From Saussurea involucrata (lineage: Eukaryota > Streptophyta > Magnoliopsida > Asterales > Asteraceae): a stretch of DNA of 64,000 bases. This document shows positions 62,797-64,000 of the stretch, in pieces (the first letter of the stretch is position 1; each line of letters opens with the position of its first letter). The stretch spans positions 95,334,873 through 95,398,872 of the forward strand of contig CM066326.1 in assembly GCA_033807775.1 (NCBI GenBank), written 5' to 3'. The translations under genes and the position numbers were made by a program. Under the pieces are notes generated by a model. The model ran no database searches. It worked only from the letters and a program-made list of their open reading frames with translations, and was not told where the DNA came from.

Positions 62797-64000
62797 CATC
62801 CCGCAAATTTTATGGGAGGGGGAGGAAGACAAAATCTTTTGTCTAAATCTTCAAAAAACTCAGGATTCATTCAAAAATATAACGAATCCAAACTCAATTT
62901 ATATTTCTGGTACCCTTAACTTCAAAGGTTATAAGAAATTTAAATTACACTGCTATGTAGACACAGGTGCTTCACTCTGTCTTGCTAGCAAAGAAGTCAT
63001 CCCTAATGACTTCTGGGAAAATTCTCCTAGAGAGATAAAAGCTACTATCGCCGACAAAAAGACGATAATAATCAACAAAGTCTGTAGAAACCTTTCTATA
63101 GAATTTGCAGGAGAAGCTTTTAACTTCCCAACAATCTACCAACAAGATTCTGGTATTGATTTAATAATTGGCAACAACTTCTGTCAATTATATGGCCCTT
63201 TTATACAATGGCCTGACATGATAGCTTTCCATCTTAACAAGGAAATTGTCATAATTCAAAAGGTAACCAAAGCATTCAGCCTTGGAAAACCCGGCTTCTT
63301 AGAATCTATGAAAAAAGATTCAAAAACTAAACCAATCCCAGGAATGAATATTACCCAGGAAAATTTAGATAAAGCCTATCTTTTAGACATAGACAGGTTT
63401 AGAACCATAGAAGAGACCTTAGAAAAAGTCTGTTCAGAAAACCCTATTGATCCTCAGAAAACTAAAGGTTGGATGAAGGCATCAATAAAACTCATAAACC
63501 CTAATACGGTTGTAAGAGTAAAACCAATGAAGTACTCACCTCAAGACAGAGAAGAGTTCTCTAAACAGATAAAAGAACTCTTACAAATGAATTTGATCAA
63601 AGAATCAAAATCACCTCACATGTCCCCGGCCTTTTTAGTTGAAAACGAAGCCGAAAAACGACGAGGAAAGAAAAGAATGGTGGTTAATTATAAAGCCATC
63701 AACACTGCAACCATAGGAGACTCTCATAATCTTCCTAACATGCAGGAATTACTAACACTCTTAAGAGGAAAAATTATATTTTCCACTTTCGATTGCAAGT
63801 CTGGGTTTTGGCAGGTACTACTGGATGAAGATTCTCAGCTCTTAACAGCATTCACTTATCCGGATGGCCATTACCAATGGAGAGTTGTACCCTTCGGGTT
63901 AAAACAAGCTCCAAGTATCTTTCAAAGACATATGCAAAATGCTCTCAGAGGTTTAGAAGGATTTTGCACTGTTTATGTTGATGACATCATCGTTTTCAGC
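62774..64000 (+). CDS. Pol: Polyprotein, 5' part, runs off the window (segment J)
   Basis: 409 codons from the usual ATG, open to the edge, which falls just after YVDDIIVFS. Protease DTGAS is present. One Cys to Tyr change lies about 40 residues before YVDD (TCPDG elsewhere, TYPDG here). The RT rest and RNase H lie beyond the window. Confidence 0.9.
   Translation, partial: MNQTNLNSIPQILWEGEEDKIFCLNLQKTQDSFKNITNPNSIYISGTLNFKGYKKFKLHCYVDTGASLCLASKEVIPNDFWENSPREIKATIADKKTIIINKVCRNLSIEFAGEAFNFPTIYQQDSGIDLIIGNNFCQLYGPFIQWPDMIAFHLNKEIVIIQKVTKAFSLGKPGFLESMKKDSKTKPIPGMNITQENLDKAYLLDIDRFRTIEETLEKVCSENPIDPQKTKGWMKASIKLINPNTVVRVKPMKYSPQDREEFSKQIKELLQMNLIKESKSPHMSPAFLVENEAEKRRGKKRMVVNYKAINTATIGDSHNLPNMQELLTLLRGKIIFSTFDCKSGFWQVLLDEDSQLLTAFTYPDGHYQWRVVPFGLKQAPSIFQRHMQNALRGLEGFCTVYVDDIIVFS

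Larger units (their letters stand above)
23701..64000. mobile_element. Endogenous caulimovirus-like (EPRV) locus, rearranged, continues past right edge
   Basis: At least 40.3 kb of pararetroviral DNA in both orientations. Evidence: protease-RT-RNase H frames with DTGAS and YVDD, a 30K-type movement protein, a coat protein with a zinc knuckle, a TAV gene, TATA and AATAAA signals in the leader, and a tRNA-Met primer site. There is no integrase, as expected for Caulimoviridae, and no LTRs. The tandem period is 7828 bp (28881 to 36709) or 7803 bp where a 24-bp RT deletion is included. The left host junction has a 2-bp tt overlap at 23699-23700. Layout with separate cistrons is closest to genus Caulimovirus or Soymovirus, but the three small upstream ORFs differ from both as I know them. 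Confidence 0.95.

Noticed and set aside
23701..64000. Ordinary LTR retrotransposon cluster
   Set aside because: No LTRs or integrase; MP, CP and TAV genes, overlapping cistrons and a leader with TATA plus AATAAA show a pararetrovirus.

Overview
The window is nuclear DNA of a flowering plant, probably a eudicot. It holds a spliced plant gene, plant-type Mutator and Ty3/Gypsy elements, a MITE, telomere-type TTTAGGG motifs and a very large endogenous caulimovirus-like locus. I cannot name the host species from the sequence.

Layout. (1) 1-5.9 kb: the first nine exons of a minus-strand NOMO-type gene (ER membrane protein); its 2.4-kb third intron carries a PIF/Harbinger-type MITE. (2) 6.12-18.46 kb: one Mutator-like element (MULE) with ~220-bp terminal inverted repeats and a perfect 9-bp target duplication. 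Its transposase gene has lost the catalytic core and is split by a nested 8.1-kb Ty3/Gypsy-type LTR element without intact genes (6913-14993; two 1751-bp LTRs differing at four sites; 5-bp target duplication). (3) 18.5-23.7 kb: old LTR fragments and AT-rich intergenic DNA, including a 435-bp patch rich in CCGGA. (4) 23.70-64.0 kb: an endogenous pararetrovirus (EPRV) locus of at least 40.3 kb that runs off the right edge.

The EPRV. The monomer is about 7.83 kb. Gene order is leader/promoter - ORF a (83 aa) - ORF b (80 aa) - ORF c (82 aa) - telomere-like motifs - tRNA-Met primer binding site - movement protein (327 aa) - virion-associated-like protein (108 aa) - coat protein (472 aa) - protease/RT/RNase H - TAV (477 aa). 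Genes are tightly packed, with 4-, 16- and 23-nt overlaps, and all lie on the transcribed strand. There is no aphid-transmission-factor cistron between the movement and virion-associated genes. The three small ORFs upstream of the primer site are not a set I recognise from named caulimovirids.

The locus is a patchwork of about eleven segments: A(-) 23701-26640; B(+) 26702-44221, just over two genome lengths in tandem; C(-) 44251-46376, containing an internal jump; D(+) 46377-47820; E(+) 47825-47982; F(-) 47983-51636; G(+) 51637-52300; H(+) 52305-52461; I(-) 52462-60053; J(+) 60067-64000. Several joins fall at the primer binding site or beside a purine-rich tract, or show microhomology or short viral filler. 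Copies differ only at scattered sites, so the insertion looks recent. Many genes are open, others carry stops, frameshifts or truncations, and each of the two promoter-to-poly(A) units in the tandem contains at least one broken gene. The inverted arrangement gives kilobase-long hairpins and facing promoters that could feed small-RNA silencing.
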